A DNA stretch of 64,000 nucleotides from Tanypteryx hageni (GCA_028673005.1 CM054117.1:1-64000), one strand, 5' to 3'. Shown: positions 23,287 through 34,403, counted from the stretch's first letter. Program-made: numbers and translations. The notes: generated from the letters alone by a model not told the origin.

Positions 23287-23448
23287 GCTATGCGGTTAGA
23301 TGGACATCCACCATTCGTGTGCAGTACATGTTTCCGCAAGCTGACGGAATTCAAAATATTCAAGGAGCAATGCATAGCGTGTAAATCGTCCTACGACGAT
23401 GATTATTTTAAACGGGAGATCATCGTGGAAGACCCAAACATCTTGGAG
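23287..23448 (+). CDS. ZAD-domain protein, exon 2
   Basis: A 162-nt exon (54 codons, phase 0 at both ends) between acceptor 'gaatag' and donor 'gag|gtaggc'. It encodes the second half of the ZAD: PPFVCSTCFRKLTEFKIF, then EQCIACKSSYDDDYF. The CSTC pair supplies the remaining zinc ligands to match CRLC of exon 1, and the FRKLTEFKIFKEQC helix is the usual ZAD dimer helix. A second CIAC pair follows, which is common in these proteins. An acidic tail ends the exon. Confidence 0.8.
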
Positions 23449-23816
23449 GTAGGCAATCCATTTCAGTCGATTGTTGTGATGCTTTGATTTGCAAGACGTT
23501 ATTTTTTCGCCAATGAAATGTTTTTCGAGTGGATTATTTGAAAAGTACATATTTTAGTCAATAAATGTCCATCCTTAAAATTGTGATTTCTCTCCGGAAA
23601 AGTTCAACGTTTGAGAAATAGATACAAGTGCACATCTGTTCCTCCTATAAATTATAAATGAAGTGTAATCGTGAAAAATTCAGTATTTTTTACCTGGAGA
23701 CTTTTTTTTCCTTTTCTATTATCGATATTCATAATACCCTTTTTTAAAGTTTTACATCAGTTTACTTTCATATACTACTGCTGATGTGTCACTTATGCTC
23801 TGATTATTCCTTCTAG

Positions 23817-23873
23817 ACCATGCATCGTCCTATCAAATTAGAGGAGGAGTTGTGTGGACAGTACATTACTGTG
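23817..23873 (+). CDS. ZAD-domain protein, candidate exon 3
   Basis: A 57-nt open segment, phase 0, between acceptor 'ccttctag' and donor 'gtg|gtgagt'. It encodes TMHRPIKLEEELCGQYITV. IKLE fits the SUMO acceptor pattern (hydrophobic-K-x-E), typical of the linkers between ZAD and zinc fingers. Support is splice signals, frame and phase only; the sequence itself is low in conserved features. Confidence 0.55.
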
Positions 23874-24201
23874 GTGAGTACTAGAATCTCTTCCGGTACT
23901 TCAATTATTTAGCATTATATTCAATTCTATACTTATAAAATTTCGTTTAAATAATTTGGTAAACTAGTTGCAATCAAGTGATAAGGGAGTATAGAAATAT
24001 TTGCTCATTACGGAATTATTTATTATTATTTTGAAATTGTTGCAATTGTCTAAATCTGGATTACTGATCCATTGGTGTGATTTTCCGTCATTTTTTCAAA
24101 GGGAGGTGGGTAAAGAAGTTACCGTTACAATTGTTTGATAGAAATGAATACATTGAATGCTTATGTGAAATAACATTGTTTTCTAAATTATTTCCTTTTA
24201 G

Positions 24202-24291
24202 AATCAGCATTTGCCTGCGAATGAAGAGTTGTCAACGGAGCAAGATGTGGAAGAAGAATCTTTGGATGATAGCAGTGACGCTTGTTCAGAG
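24202..24291 (+). CDS. ZAD-domain protein, candidate exon 4 (acidic linker)
   Basis: A 90-nt open segment, phase 0, after acceptor 'ttccttttag' and before donor 'gag|gtaaat'. It encodes an acidic linker containing ANEELSTEQDVEEESLDD and ending SSDACSE. Acidic low-complexity linkers are normal in ZAD transcription factors. No domain is recognised. The exon is accepted because splice sites and phase match the preceding exons. Confidence 0.5.
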
Positions 24292-25221
24292 GTAAATGAC
24301 AAACTATAGACCTTGGAGGTATTTGTCTTCCATTTTAACACCGTTACAAATCCATATAGTTGGGCCTTTTATGAATAGTTTAGAAAAATTGTAGGGTTGA
24401 TATAAAACATACTGATTGCAAAAAAAGCAGACTATTGTGAAATAATTTATAAGTATCTGTCTCAAAGTAGAGTCGTTCTGATTAAATTCTTATCTTTTAT
24501 AGTGTCATGAAATGCTCTAAAATCTCCTTTCTATCGGTGGAATTTTAAATGTATGGTGGAAAATGTCATTAGACCAGATGTAATCATGTGCAGTGATGCA
24601 TGGCAAGAGATTTTCATTATTCTTGGGAAAATTATTGGTTTCCGATGCAATTTGAAATGGAGTTCTGTTATCTGCAGAATGAACTTGGTCAAGATTTTTC
24701 AAAATTACAACATTTAATCAGTTTATGTACTTACAGTTAAACCCCTATTTAATGAATCGCTGTGGGATTAGAATATATTTCACTAAATGGAGGTTTTCAA
24801 TTAAAATGAGTTAAATTTATCTTTTTTGCTTGTGTATTAGTTCCATTATACAATACCAGAATAAGGCCGCTGAAAATGGTCTCTATAATAAAAATCCATT
24901 TTTCAATATTGTATGCAAAATATTTATATTAGTACTTTTAAAATAAACATTTATAAACAAATTCCAGTGACAAACGAGCCTTATTGCTATTGATTATGAA
25001 AATTTCTGTAATGAATCATTCATATGATTACAAAAAATAATTTCAAAATTTTACAAGTATTTTCAAAATTGACATAAATCTTGAAACAATTTTTCATCCC
25101 TCCTTTAAAAAGCTTCATCATACAACATTAAATAGAAAATATTAAAATATATTTGGAATTTCACATAAAAAAATATCAAAATTATTCAAATACCAAGCAT
25201 ACAGAAAAAGCTACAAGAAAA

Positions 25222-26001
25222 TTATTTATTAAAATAGTCCAGCAAACTTGTTTGCTTCTTCTGGCGGGTGCTGTGAACATTCAGAACTTCTCGCTCCAAA
25301 GAATTTACTTTTGATATAGTAGTGCTGTCCACATCAAAAGAAGTTAAATATCTTCGCACCACTTCAAGTGCCTGAACCGCTTCACCAAGTGTGGGAACTG
25401 ATTCTTCTTCTTGTACTGCCTCTTCTTCTTCTTCTACTACTGCCTCTTCTTCCTCTGCCTCTTTGGCATCACAGATTTCTTCCACGTCTTGCGGAGGACC
25501 AGACGTACTCTCAAGATCATCACACCGGACAAACTCTTCAAAATTTGTGTCCATGTCAGGTGCAATTTTCAACCAATTTTCATGGTCAATCACATCGATA
25601 TCTACATCAATTTCCATAGCATTGTTGCAATTGAACGCAGCCTTGTGAAAACAGTTTGATATTGTTCGAGGTTTAACTGAATTCCATGCAGCTGTTACCA
25701 TATGCATACCCTGAAGGATGCTCAGTTTCAAATGTTTATTCATCTCAATGTAGGATACTGCTTTCTGCACCAAAACCTTTCTGTACTTCGCTTTCATGGC
25801 ATGAATAATGCCCAAGTCAAGTGGCTGCAGATGGCTAGTACAATTAGCTGGAAAAAACACCACTTTTATATTGAGAAGAAAATCAGTATCTGGAGGGTGG
25901 GCCGGACATTTATCAATAAATAGAAGAATTTTTCTATTTGCACCACCCATCTTTGCATCTAATGATTTCAAAAATGTTTTAACTGCCATCTGAATTTGCA
26001 C
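25222..26001 (-). pseudogene. Tigger-type transposase, C-terminal catalytic part
   Basis: Continuation of the same protein in another frame after a gap of about 50 bp. It carries ILLFIDKCPAHPPDTDFLL (second Asp; the usual DNCPAH has become DKCPAH) and TSHLQPLDLGIIHAMKAKYR (third Asp). Then comes a C-terminal region with a long Glu-rich stretch (about residues 170-200) and the end STRQKKQTSLLDYFNK, a motif seen at the C-termini of TIGD-type transposases. All three acidic residues survive, but the reading frame is broken between the first and second, so the copy is dead unless the assembly is wrong. Confidence 0.8.
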
Positions 26002-26054
26002 ATAAAAGTGCAGTTATCCTATCTTTACTTCTTTCCTCCATGGCACTTTCTCCT

Positions 26055-26624
26055 CTAGTAGCAAGAGTTTTTGATGGAAGAAGGTTGAAAAAAATGCGTT
26101 TCATCTGCATTAAAAATATCATTCGGCTTATAGCCTTCTAAATACCTTACCAATGTTACACTCTTCCAGTAGTCAACAGTTCCTTCATCAACACTAGCAC
26201 TTTCGCCACAAACACTTTTATATTCAAGTCCATGGCGCTTCTTAAATCTGTCCAGCCATCCATTGGAACCACTCAAGTTTTCTACTCTAAGCCTAGTTGC
26301 TACCCTAATTGCTTTCTCCTTCAACAGTACGCCATTGATTGGGAGGTTGGCGGAGCACATTCCCTCAAACCACTCTATCAATATCTTCTCCATTTCATCA
26401 TATGGTGATGATTTGATATTTTTTCTTTTGATGGCTTTACCCCCACATTTCACTTCTTCGTCTAGTATTAATTGTTTATTCTTCATTATACAAAACAATG
26501 AAGACGGTGCAAGATTAAATTTGCGTGCAATTTCTATCGCAGGCATGCTTGGGTTCTTTTCCACTTCTTGAATGATTTTCACTTTTTCCGTAATTGTCAG
26601 CTTCTTCCTTTTACTAGTAGCCAT
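26055..26624 (-). pseudogene. Tigger-type transposase, N-terminal part (HTH plus CENP-B-like domains)
   Basis: Starts MATSKRKKLTITEKVKIIQE with a psq-type helix-turn-helix (residues ~5-55, including AIEIARKFNLAPSSLF). A CENP-B-like second DNA-binding domain follows (~70-130, ending GSNGWLDRFKKRHGLEYK), then the beginning of the DDE fold with IFNADETHFFQ, where the first catalytic Asp is present. The frame stops about 10 residues later at a point where family members continue into the catalytic core. Related to the human domesticated TIGD4/TIGD6 group by recall. The ATG is directly upstream of the HTH. Confidence 0.8.
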
Positions 26625-27235
26625 TATTAAGGAATAAAAATAGTAGAAAGAATATTTTTCACAAATGCTCCAGGTTTACACAGTGATCGCCGAACAGGCA
26701 GGCAGCACAACGAAGAGTTGAACTGCTAGATACGGTAGACGGAGAGGGGACAGGCATTACATCATCGGGATAGGAGTAATCAGCTGACATGCCTCACAAG
26801 GGAAGCCCCCAAGGTATCGGATTGAGACTTAGCAGAATGAAAGTATATGCAAAATAACGGAATCCAATTTCTACCTAGGTGCCAACTCGACGTCGTTTAC
26901 GAGAAAATGCCCTTTGAAAATCGCGATCCGAGAGTCATCGAAATAAGAGCGTTAAAAGTCCTTTCCTAATTATCTAGGAGCGTTGGTCTGGGGTAAATGA
27001 GTTGGATTTAAAATATTATTGCCGGGGTTCGATTCCCGATGGGACCAAAATTTTTTCTCCGATTTTTTTTTATGTGTTTGCAATTTCCAGCATATTGTAG
27101 ATAAAACATGCACAACATTTAAAAAAAAATTATTCCACGCATTATAACTAATATTTTCTCCAACGTAATTCTTCACCGTAATTCTTCACGAAAATAATTT
27201 TACGGATCACTACTCATTCGCCTTACCATCATGAA

Positions 27236-27475
27236 TAATACATGACGAGATTTGAAAGGAGGAATGCAGAGCAATGCACCGAAATAACCCAACAATATTG
27301 TGACATAATGCCAATTATAATTATAATAGCAATAATTGACACCAGCAACCGATTTATCATAATGAACAATACATGATGAGATTTGAAAGGAGGAATAAAG
27401 AATGCATCGAAATAACCCAACCGTATTGTGACATAATGTCAATTATAATTATAATGACAATAATTGACACCTGCA
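27236..27475. repeat. ~135-bp tandem duplication inside the inverted-repeat element
   Basis: Two adjacent copies share 'atacatgacgagatttgaa', 'gaaataacccaac.', 'tattgtgacataatg' and 'ccaattataattataat'. The second copy differs at scattered positions, so the duplication is not recent. Confidence 0.8.
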
Positions 27476-27573
27476 ACTGATAACGAATCCCTTTAACAAC
27501 AACACTGTAACGTTAATAACAACATTATAAGATGACTAGGCGCAGTTTTTTGTGGCCTTATTAGCAGACGTCC

Positions 27574-28041
27574 TTGTCTCTCTACCACAGTCAACGTCAG
27601 TATATTGCCGAGCGATTTATTGTTAGAGAGCACATTTTGGAGTGGCGATTGGAATTGTTTGTTTTTGTTCGTGTTTTGCGAGTGATCTTCAGTTCTTCGC
27701 GATCCGTACCAACCGAAGAATTTGATTCTGGCTCCGCAGTTGCTGATAACACTTTGTCAGTCATCAAAAGCGATGTTGGGAAACAAGACACACAAAATAG
27801 GTCTTTAACAAGTAGGGAGGACACCATTAAAATACAATCCATTATACACAACCAATTGCAGGCACCAATCTATTGTAAGATGATTCGATATGCATGGTAC
27901 GCCTCAAAATTATCAAAGGAGCGTGAAGTATTTTTAAATGTCAATGACGTGGCTTTCCCTGCAGAGGTCAATTTAACAAAACATAATTGTGGACAATATT
28001 CATTCATAAGATGTGCATGGTGCCGAAAATGTTTGTTTTGA
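27574..28041 (+). CDS. Unrecognised protein with C-terminal cysteine cluster, frameshifted end
   Basis: A 155-codon open frame that I cannot assign. The first half is low in recognisable features. The second half has KMIRYAWYASKLSKEREVF followed by a short spacer and HNCGQYSFIRCAWCRKCLF, i.e. CX7-8CX2CX2C. The frame then stops, but the +1 frame immediately continues ECFYGKYHPKDY, which would extend the Cys/His cluster, so a one-base shift probably truncates the copy. A similar RxAWxxxxx...C...IRCAWC pattern is something I associate with uncharacterised insect transposon-linked proteins (weak recall). Location at the centre of an inverted-repeat element favours a transposase or its accessory protein. 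Confidence 0.5.
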   Translation: MSLYHSQRQYIAERFIVREHILEWRLELFVFVRVLRVIFSSSRSVPTEEFDSGSAVADNTLSVIKSDVGKQDTQNRSLTSREDTIKIQSIIHNQLQAPIYCKMIRYAWYASKLSKEREVFLNVNDVAFPAEVNLTKHNCGQYSFIRCAWCRKCLF

Positions 28042-28479
28042 ATGTTTTTATGGTAAATATCACCCTAAAGATTATACACAACATCTTTCCTAATAAGGGT
28101 TTTCAATAAAATGAATTTCTAGAGAGTGTAAAAATATTGTAAAGTATTTTGTACATTTTGTTCTGTATTCCTTCTTTCAAATCTCGTCATGTATTGATCA
28201 TGATGGTAAAGCGAATGGGTAGTGATCCGGAAAATTATGTTCGTGAAGAATTACGATGAAGAAAATATTAGTTATAATGCATGGAATACATTTTTTTAAA
28301 TGTTGCGCAAGTTTTATCGACGATATGCTGGAAATTGCGAACAAATAAAAAAAATCTGAGAAAAAAATTTTGGTCCCATCGGGAATTGAACTTATAATGG
28401 GAGGTTGTTTGTGCATAGCAGACATTTGTTCCTGAATAAGTTTTTAGACTCGACTGTAAATGTTTCTCGGGCAGTTAGA

Positions 28480-28870
28480 AAAAATCAACTGAGAATTTGT
28501 TTCCAAATTATTATATAGAATTAGGACCGTTTTGATTTTGCAGAGGACAGAAAGGTGATGTCTCATTATTTCATTAATCGTGACAATATATTTCAGTGAT
28601 GTATTTTGAAATTTGAATTTAGATGTATTTAAGCAAATGGTAAGGAAGGCAACCCGGGAATTCTTGTTTTGTTGCTGTGGATCTGTTTGAGAAAATCTCT
28701 TTAGTTTGCTAATTCATCTCCATTCCTCCCTACTGTGACCTTGTTTCTTAATTATTGTTAAGAATTTGGAATCTCCATTTTGCTGGAGATAGAAAAGTGA
28801 TATAATTGCTATTTAATCATCTTATTAATTTATTAATCAAGCCATAGTAACATCTTTCAGTAGTTTAACA
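28480..28870 (+). repeat. Diverged tandem copies of an intronic repeat, also at 33480-33730
   Basis: Two neighbouring copies, about 28495-28600 and 28620-28860, share 'gtttc.aaattatt', 'tttggaatc', 'agtgatat' and 'ttaatcaag' with each other and with 33480-33730. Blocks downstream (28930-29020, 'gatgataatgatgaattag') are also related to 38960-39040. This looks like old segmental duplication within the gene. Confidence 0.5.
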
Positions 28871-29649
28871 GAGTATTTATTTTTCATTTTGAATTGTACT
28901 ATTTATTTTTAATGTTTAAAATTTATAATATTTTCATTTTTCATAAGTAATTTATTATTTTGTAATGTGATGATAATGATGAATTAGTGAATTTTGATTC
29001 AAGGTTGAGTATAGGAGACTGATTCCATTACTTCATTACTCTTGTCGTTTTTCTGTTTCTCCCAAATATCTCCTTTAGGGCTTAATAACTGGAAATATTT
29101 GTAAAAATCTGATTTGGCTACCACATGACTTTCTCCATATCTGTAATATTTCTAAAAATTCCAAATAGGCTACGTAATAAAAACTATTTTATTTATATGT
29201 CATTATATATAGACGTTCCTTCCAGAGGAGGAGGATATAACATATAGGAGGATACTAATGTTTAGGCACTTCCAGATGAGCTGGAGATTCGAAATTTTTT
29301 CTTAGGTGGGATTTTGTGCAAAACCGACTAGAAAAAACGAAAATCTTGAAAAAGTGCAACAATGCGGCCGCTAAAAATTTGCAATTGTTTAAACAAATAG
29401 GAAATATTTTTCCTTCGCCAGGGAAGGAGTATTTCTTTTGGTCGTTCATACTTGCATTTTTTGTTGCGTCGTATTACCAAAGTCGGACGGTGAGTTGATT
29501 GAATTGACAGGACTTCTCGAAGCACTGGGCTCACTTTCGAAGTACTGAGATCGCTTTCGATGCGCTGTGATTGCTTTCAAACGGAGTCGTGAATCGTGGG
29601 GATATTGTGCGCGTTTCTAGTATCGTAAGTCGGTGAGATGCAACTGTGT

Positions 29650-30172
29650 CATTTTACATTAATCTCTCGTAATCCTCAAAGTACTTGAAAATAGATAAAC
29701 GATACGATACCCCTTCGGTGACTGCTGCTAGCAACAGAAAATCAAATATAGTACACTGGCAAAATGACAAGAAATATGCTGACAACTATATTGGAGTGAC
29801 ATAATACAAAGCAGAAATATAGTAAGATACTTAATAGAAGTGTCCACTTGGAGGGATCACAAATGATATGAAAAGTATTTGACTCGCAGGGAAAACTTCC
29901 GTATGCTGCAGCACACAGGTGCTCCTCTCTGAGTCCTTCCTCGTTCTCTCTCCCACTCCGTCTCTCTCTCTCTCTCTCCTGGCTGCTCGTCTGCGACGTT
30001 GTCAGATCGGAAGTCCCCTAGTTCGCACTGTATTGCGAATAGAGAACACTGCACTCGCGAAAGCATATTGGTTCTTGCCCCTCGATCGTCGAGTTCTCTT
30101 CTGGGCTAATGTCTGTTGCTATAAAAGGAGGAACTCTGAACGTACATGCAAAGCCAAAGTACTCGCGTTTGC
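29650..30172 (+). repeat. LTR-like ~520-bp repeat, copy 1
   Basis: Near-collinear with 55432-55915. Both start at 'aactgt.tcattttacatt' and share 'ttgaaaatag.taaacgata', 'aaaatgacaagaaatat', 'gtcagatc.gaagtcccc', 'cttctgggctaatgtctgt' and 'gccaaagtactcgcgtt'. A TATA-like 'gctataaaag' near 30118 sits about 50 bp before the shared end, as in an LTR U3/R boundary. No gag-pol is seen next to it, so this may be a solo LTR. Target duplications could not be assigned. Confidence 0.6.
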
Positions 30173-30689
30173 ATAGAACTGAGAAAGAGAACATTCTTAT
30201 TCTTTTTTCCTTGATAGACCTTCAAGGTGTTTTCTGCATGCTGCAGCGCTGTGGTAGGAACATATGAAGACCTTACTGCTTCAGGGACCTCTTGTCTTAC
30301 CCTATTTACAATACCTACAATGCTTGTCTTCTGCTCTGAGTTTCTTTGACTATTTTAGTGAGGTTAAGAAATTGTCTGTGGTCACATTTCGTCCATGATT
30401 CATCAATCGCATGACGACATTTTCTGGTAGACTGATTGGAAGGGTGCAACTCGTCTTTCCCAAGGTAGAGAAATGCACTCAACATGTAGAGGTGAAATGA
30501 AATTGGAAAAATAAGCATAATTTGACTTGCCTTTCTTTTATTTTAATAGCTGTGTAAGCTCCTGAATACATTTAGTATTTTTTTTAAGGTATGATATTTT
30601 TTAAACTACTGACTTCATGCAAAGGAACTCCACAGAAGTTACAAAAATATCGTGTTTCGTTTATTTTTCTGTGAACGGAACATGCACTA

Positions 30690-31126
30690 CAGTTTCTAGC
30701 TGGGTATACATCTGACCCCTCCCTAAGGACTGCATAACCTTACAGAGGTGGGAGGGTTTGTGTACTCTTACGAACCAAAGAGCTATGCCGGCGGGAGATA
30801 ATTCTCCTGGTAGGACCATCCAAGCCGGAAAGGTCTGAGGGGAAGAGTCAGACTAAGAAGCAGTCTTGGGGGTTTTACATCCCCCTGTGCAAGGGCAGCA
30901 GCTTGCACAGTACCTCTGTAGGTGGTGATCATGTGGATCTGAACAGCTACAGATGGGTAATCACTCTGTGAAACTGCGATGAGGAAAGCAAGGGGAAACT
31001 ACCTCATTATATTTCCTATGATAGGCTGAAAAGCTGAAAATACCTCTATGGATCTTTCTGGGGTAAAATATTCCGGAGGTAAAATAGTCCCCCAATCGGA
31101 TCTCCGGGTGGGGACTACCCTACCCT
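30690..31126 (+). mobile_element. RTE-type LINE 5' UTR fragment, + strand
   Basis: Contains 'gccggcgggagataattctc', 'gaccatccaagccgg' and 'gaggggaagagtcagac'. The segment 'gaggaaagcaaggggaaac' is followed by 'aatcggatctccgggtgggg' and by 'ccggaggtaaaatagtcc'. The latter blocks match, in the same order, the region upstream of the endonuclease of the RTE at 34362-37480 (on its minus strand), so this is the 5' end of a related element oriented +. It breaks off into the pogo-type fragment at 31127. Confidence 0.7.
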
Positions 31127-31578
31127 CGAAAAAAGTCATATAATAAAAAATTGCAGAGGATGTTTTCGTGCAAAACCTGCCAATCAATGCTAGAAAAAAT
31201 AACATTGCATTTCAGTTATTTGGTGCTTGCCACTGTCAAACATTGCAAAACGAGATGAATGAGAGTGGCTCTTTCATCCCATTAGAAAGCATTGTGTCGT
31301 CGGAGCTTCAAATCAATATGGCTGGTTATTAAACATTGAGGGCGCATTTTGAATATCGTCCACTTATGTGATACCGTTTCCTGAAAATGGGCATATTTTA
31401 GTACGCTGTATCTGTGCTTATGCCTTCATTTGGATAACCCCGTTGCTCCCGTATAATCTAACAGGCAATGCGCCCATGAAGTTATGTAGCACCCAATAAC
31501 TTCCAATCAACGAATTTCTGAATAACGAATAGATGAAAAATTAGGTCCCTTGATTTTCGTTAATGAGAGGTTTTACTG
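31127..31578 (-). mobile_element. Pogo/Tigger-derived non-autonomous fragment, copy of 40366-40810
   Basis: The right end reads 'cattaatgagaggttttactg' in sense of its own terminus plus TA at 31579, i.e. CAGTAAAACCTCTCATTAA on the minus strand. The interior (for instance 'ggataaccccgttgctccc' and 'tcctgaaaatgggcatat') is the reverse complement of 40450-40800. It stops at the block 'cctcgaaaaaagtc', where the RTE 5' UTR fragment begins. Confidence 0.8.
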
Positions 31579-31589
31579 TAGTTACAAAA

Positions 31590-32460
31590 TTACAAAAACT
31601 TGGTCAACGGGCCAAGGCAACCATGTAGATACAAAGTAATTACAAAATTTTCTGTAAGTTGAATAGAGGAGAATGATTGTCAAAAAGGTATTCGTTTAAG
31701 AGGGGCGAGTCTTTACAAATAATTATTTCTAAATGCTCGAGGGCATCCAATTTACGACCTTTACTTTCAAAATGGAGGAATTTAGGGTTGAAGGAACTAT
31801 GATGGTTGAGGTTTAACAGATGTTTCGCAAATTGGGAATTCAAGTTATTTAAACGGAAGTATCGTTTATGTTCCTTAATCCTATTTTCAAAACTCCTCCC
31901 CGTTTGGCCGATGTAGACTGCTCCACAATCATCACACGCCAATTTGTATATACCACTTCTTGAGGACAACTTTATCGGGTCTTTAGCAATAAGGAATAAT
32001 TTGGAAAAAGTAACTGGGGAGTAGAAAGCAAGTTTGATTTTGAGTTCAGGAAAAAGATTGGACAATTTATAAGAAATGTTTCCTAAAAATGGGAGTCTGC
32101 GCCAACTTAGAGGTTTGGGGTTGAGATTAGGCGGAAAAGAAACGATTTTTTGGGAGGCAATGAGAGGACGTTTTTTAGAGATAATTTTATCGATAAAACC
32201 AATTTGGTAGCCATTATTGATGGCGATCTGTTTAATGGTGTTAAGTTGTATAAGGAAATTGGGTTTGGAAAGGGGTATACTAAGAAGGCGGTGGAGCATA
32301 GAATGAAAAGAAGCGTGTTTGTGAAAAAAATGATGGGAAGAGTGGTTGGGAATAACCTGATCTGTGTAAATGGGTTTACGGAAAATCGCCATTACAAATG
32401 GGTGTTTGTGGGATGATTTGAGACACGTGCAGGGCCTTGTCATCTGCTTGGCAGTTGGTG
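31590..32460 (-). pseudogene. Penelope-like element C-terminal fragment with GIY-YIG endonuclease
   Basis: Minus-strand frame 31640-32443 (267 codons, open upstream). The start resembles the end of a PLE reverse transcriptase (FRKPIYTDQVIPNHSSH, then FHSMLHRLLSIPLS, then IKQIAINNGY). After a variable linker comes SGIYKLACDDCGAVYIGQTG, the GIY and YIG motifs with a CxxC between them, followed by RSFENRIKEHKRYF carrying the conserved Arg, and a downstream Glu region. This architecture (RT plus GIY-YIG) defines EN+ Penelope-like retroelements. The RT palm is missing, so the copy is 5'-truncated, as is common for these elements. Confidence 0.85.
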
Positions 32461-33403
32461 ACCACTATTAATTCCTATTGATTGCAAACACTCGCCTTGT
32501 GTTCTGTATCTTTGATCATATTCTTTCTGAAGATAGGATTTACTGATGAAAAGTATCAACATTTTTTCGAATTATTTCCTTACATAAAGAGAGGTAATTT
32601 CTGAGTGATTTAGAGACATAAATAAATCTTAAGAAACTAATAGAGATTAAGGGTGAAAAAATAGTGCAAATCATTTTTACTCGTGTCAACCAGCGGAGCA
32701 GACATCGTCACAGTAGACGGAATTTAGTTTTTCAAAGTGAAACATTGAGAAGAATATTGTATTCAATGTCTTCTTAAGGTGAAAACCTTTATATATAATA
32801 ATGTGAAAGCCAACCAAAGAAAAACTAAAAACTTATCTTTATATAGCAAATTAAACGTCTTGGATCCATACTACACACAGAGGCCGGTGATAGGGTAAGA
32901 AGCCGAGGTCCGTACCATGCACAGAGACCGGTGCTTACAGATTAAATAAATCTTACTCTTGTTCAGCCTGTGAACGTCCTGTCCCATACTCATATGATTT
33001 GCGTAGACAGTGTGAGTCAGCAGTTGACTGTGTTGTTGCTCTTCGTAAAGAGTAGGCAGATGTCCTCACCAGGTTTGCCTCCTCCCTTCTGTGTGTGTCA
33101 GTTATGGAAGGAGTTAAGCATATAATATTCCAAGATGCTTATTAGCCAGGAAAACATAGTAATCAGATGTAAAAGTTACTTGATAACATTTTGTAGTCCT
33201 GAAAATTGACTTTGGAATACATTTGAAATGACTACTGATGGAAATGTTTAGAAGATTTATGAGGTAAACATATATTTGGGTGTTTTGCATTGCCTGTGTT
33301 GTGAATTCAATCTTAAAACTTTTCATTTATCACTGCACATTAAGGAACGATTCCACCAAGTCACGACAGCTAATGTAAATTTTCTTTTAATTTTTATTTT
33401 CAG
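32460..33403. other. Intron DNA, no gene recognised
   Basis: AT-rich with a mixed segment at 32860-33110 (two partial copies of 'agg/acaga.gccggtg'-like text near 32879 and 32922) that may be old repeat. Nothing coding is supported. Confidence 0.4.
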
Positions 33404-33446
33404 AACTGCATGAGTCCTTTGAAGTTGGAGTCTGACGAATGATGAG
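33404..33446 (+). CDS. ZAD-domain protein, weak candidate exon with in-frame stop
   Basis: Between acceptor 'tttttattttcag' and donor 'gatgag|gtaaat'. Phase-0 reading gives NCMSPLKLESDE and then TGA TGA. LKLE is another SUMO-type motif like the exon at 23817. The 43-nt length breaks the otherwise phase-0 chain. One base fewer would give an open acidic exon ending DE. It is either a decayed exon, an alternative terminal exon or a chance match. Confidence 0.3.
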
Positions 33447-33732
33447 GTAAATATGTTTTAATGAATTTTATCTCAATTAAAATAAAACGAGTTCAGCTGT
33501 ATTTAAGCAAATGTTGTGATGCAAGGCAAGCCGAGAATTGTTGATACAAATCTCTTGGAGAAAATCTTTTTAGCTTGCTATTTCGCCTCCATTTATCGTA
33601 ACTGCAACTACGTTTCCAAATTATTTTTTGGAATTGGGAATCCATTGATTTTGAGGAGGACAGAGAAGTGATATAGTGGTATTTTAAGCATGTCCTATTG
33701 AAACATTAATCAAGAAAATATACTTGAAATAC

Positions 33733-34360
33733 TGCAGACCCCCAACTTACGATCTAATTGGTTCCTGTACAATGGTCGTAAGTCAAGGCGACGTAAGTCG
33801 AACCCTTATTTCCCATAGGCGCAATGTTGTAAATTGGGGTTTCGTTCCTGGAATCACATTTCACATCACGAAATACCAAAATTGACCACTAAATTTGAAA
33901 AAAACTTACGAAAATTAAAGAAGTTTGCAAAAGAGATGCGTTCTTTTCAAGCGTAGACTGCAGACTGAGTCACTAATGTAACTAATGTATGTTTCCAGCT
34001 GATTCACCTCTTGCATACGCGCAATGGGTATCTAAGAGTTAGTGCAATGAATAGCTGGATAGCAAGGGAGAAGAGAAACCAGGTGCTCTTAACGAAGAAC
34101 ACCAAGGGAGTCAATGGGTTAACGTCCCTTCCAAGGGATGGAACAGCTGAATTTGCACGGTCTCGAGACTGAGTCAGCTGAGACTGCGTGTTCGCTGTAT
34201 TGGCCGTGCTATGATGGCCACTAAGAGGCCAGGTGACGTTGTGAGACCACTCACTTGTTCCTTTGGCGGAGAGGGTAAGGCAATGATGGAATATCCATCC
34301 GAACTGCGTAGCTCAGCTATGCGAAGAGAAATCGCCTACCCGGCGATTGTCTGCGATATT
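33733..34360 (+). mobile_element. Candidate Tigger-like remnant and unassigned DNA
   Basis: Starts CAGACCCCCAACTTACGATC, with 'gtcgtaagtcaaggcgacg' just inside. This style of repeated TTACGA/GTAAGTC text is typical of pogo/Tigger terminal regions. The other terminus is not seen before the RTE tail at 34362. 34000-34360 has no recognisable gene. Confidence 0.45.
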
Positions 34361-34403
34361 ATCATCATCATCATAGGTAGTCTGTCCGTAGACAGGTCCG
34401 TGA

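Larger units (their letters stand above)
24734..26640 (-). mobile_element. Tigger/pogo element with TIGD4/6-like transposase (right end not found)
   Basis: One terminus reads TA then CAGTTAAACCCCTATTTAAT at 24732, the CAG-initial terminal repeat with TA duplication expected of pogo/Tigger elements. The opposite inverted repeat was not found beyond the transposase start, so that end is probably truncated or replaced. The transposase on the minus strand is described in the next two entries. Confidence 0.75.
27024..28395. mobile_element. Unassigned element with ~220-bp inverted repeats
   Basis: 27024-27262 and 28177-28395 are inverted copies. Shared blocks include 'ttcccgatgggaccaaaatt', 'gcaatttccagcatat', 'gcattataactaatatttt', 'gtaattcttcacgaa' and 'acatgacgagatttgaaa'. 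The identity is high but not perfect. Between the arms lie a tandem duplication (27236-27475) and one open frame (27574-28041). A B-box-like 'ggttcgattccc' sits in the left arm near 27028. Long arms with a central gene suggest a DNA transposon or foldback element of a type I do not recognise. Confidence 0.65.
24292..33403 (+). other. Large ZAD-gene intron filled with mobile elements
   Basis: A 9.1-kb interval between candidate exons. It hosts the Tigger element at 24734, the long-inverted-repeat element at 27024, the LTR-like repeat at 29650, an RTE 5' end at 30690, a pogo-type fragment at 31127 and a PLE fragment at 31590. Intervening AT-rich DNA at 24300-24730, 26780-27020, 28870-29640 and 30180-30690 shows no gene. 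Confidence 0.5.

Noticed and set aside
32527..32560. Possible hammerhead core (CTGAAGA ... GATGAAAAG) near the PLE fragment
   Set aside because: Stem II is only two pairs plus a wobble, and the motif is on the opposite strand to the PLE coding sequence. Too weak.
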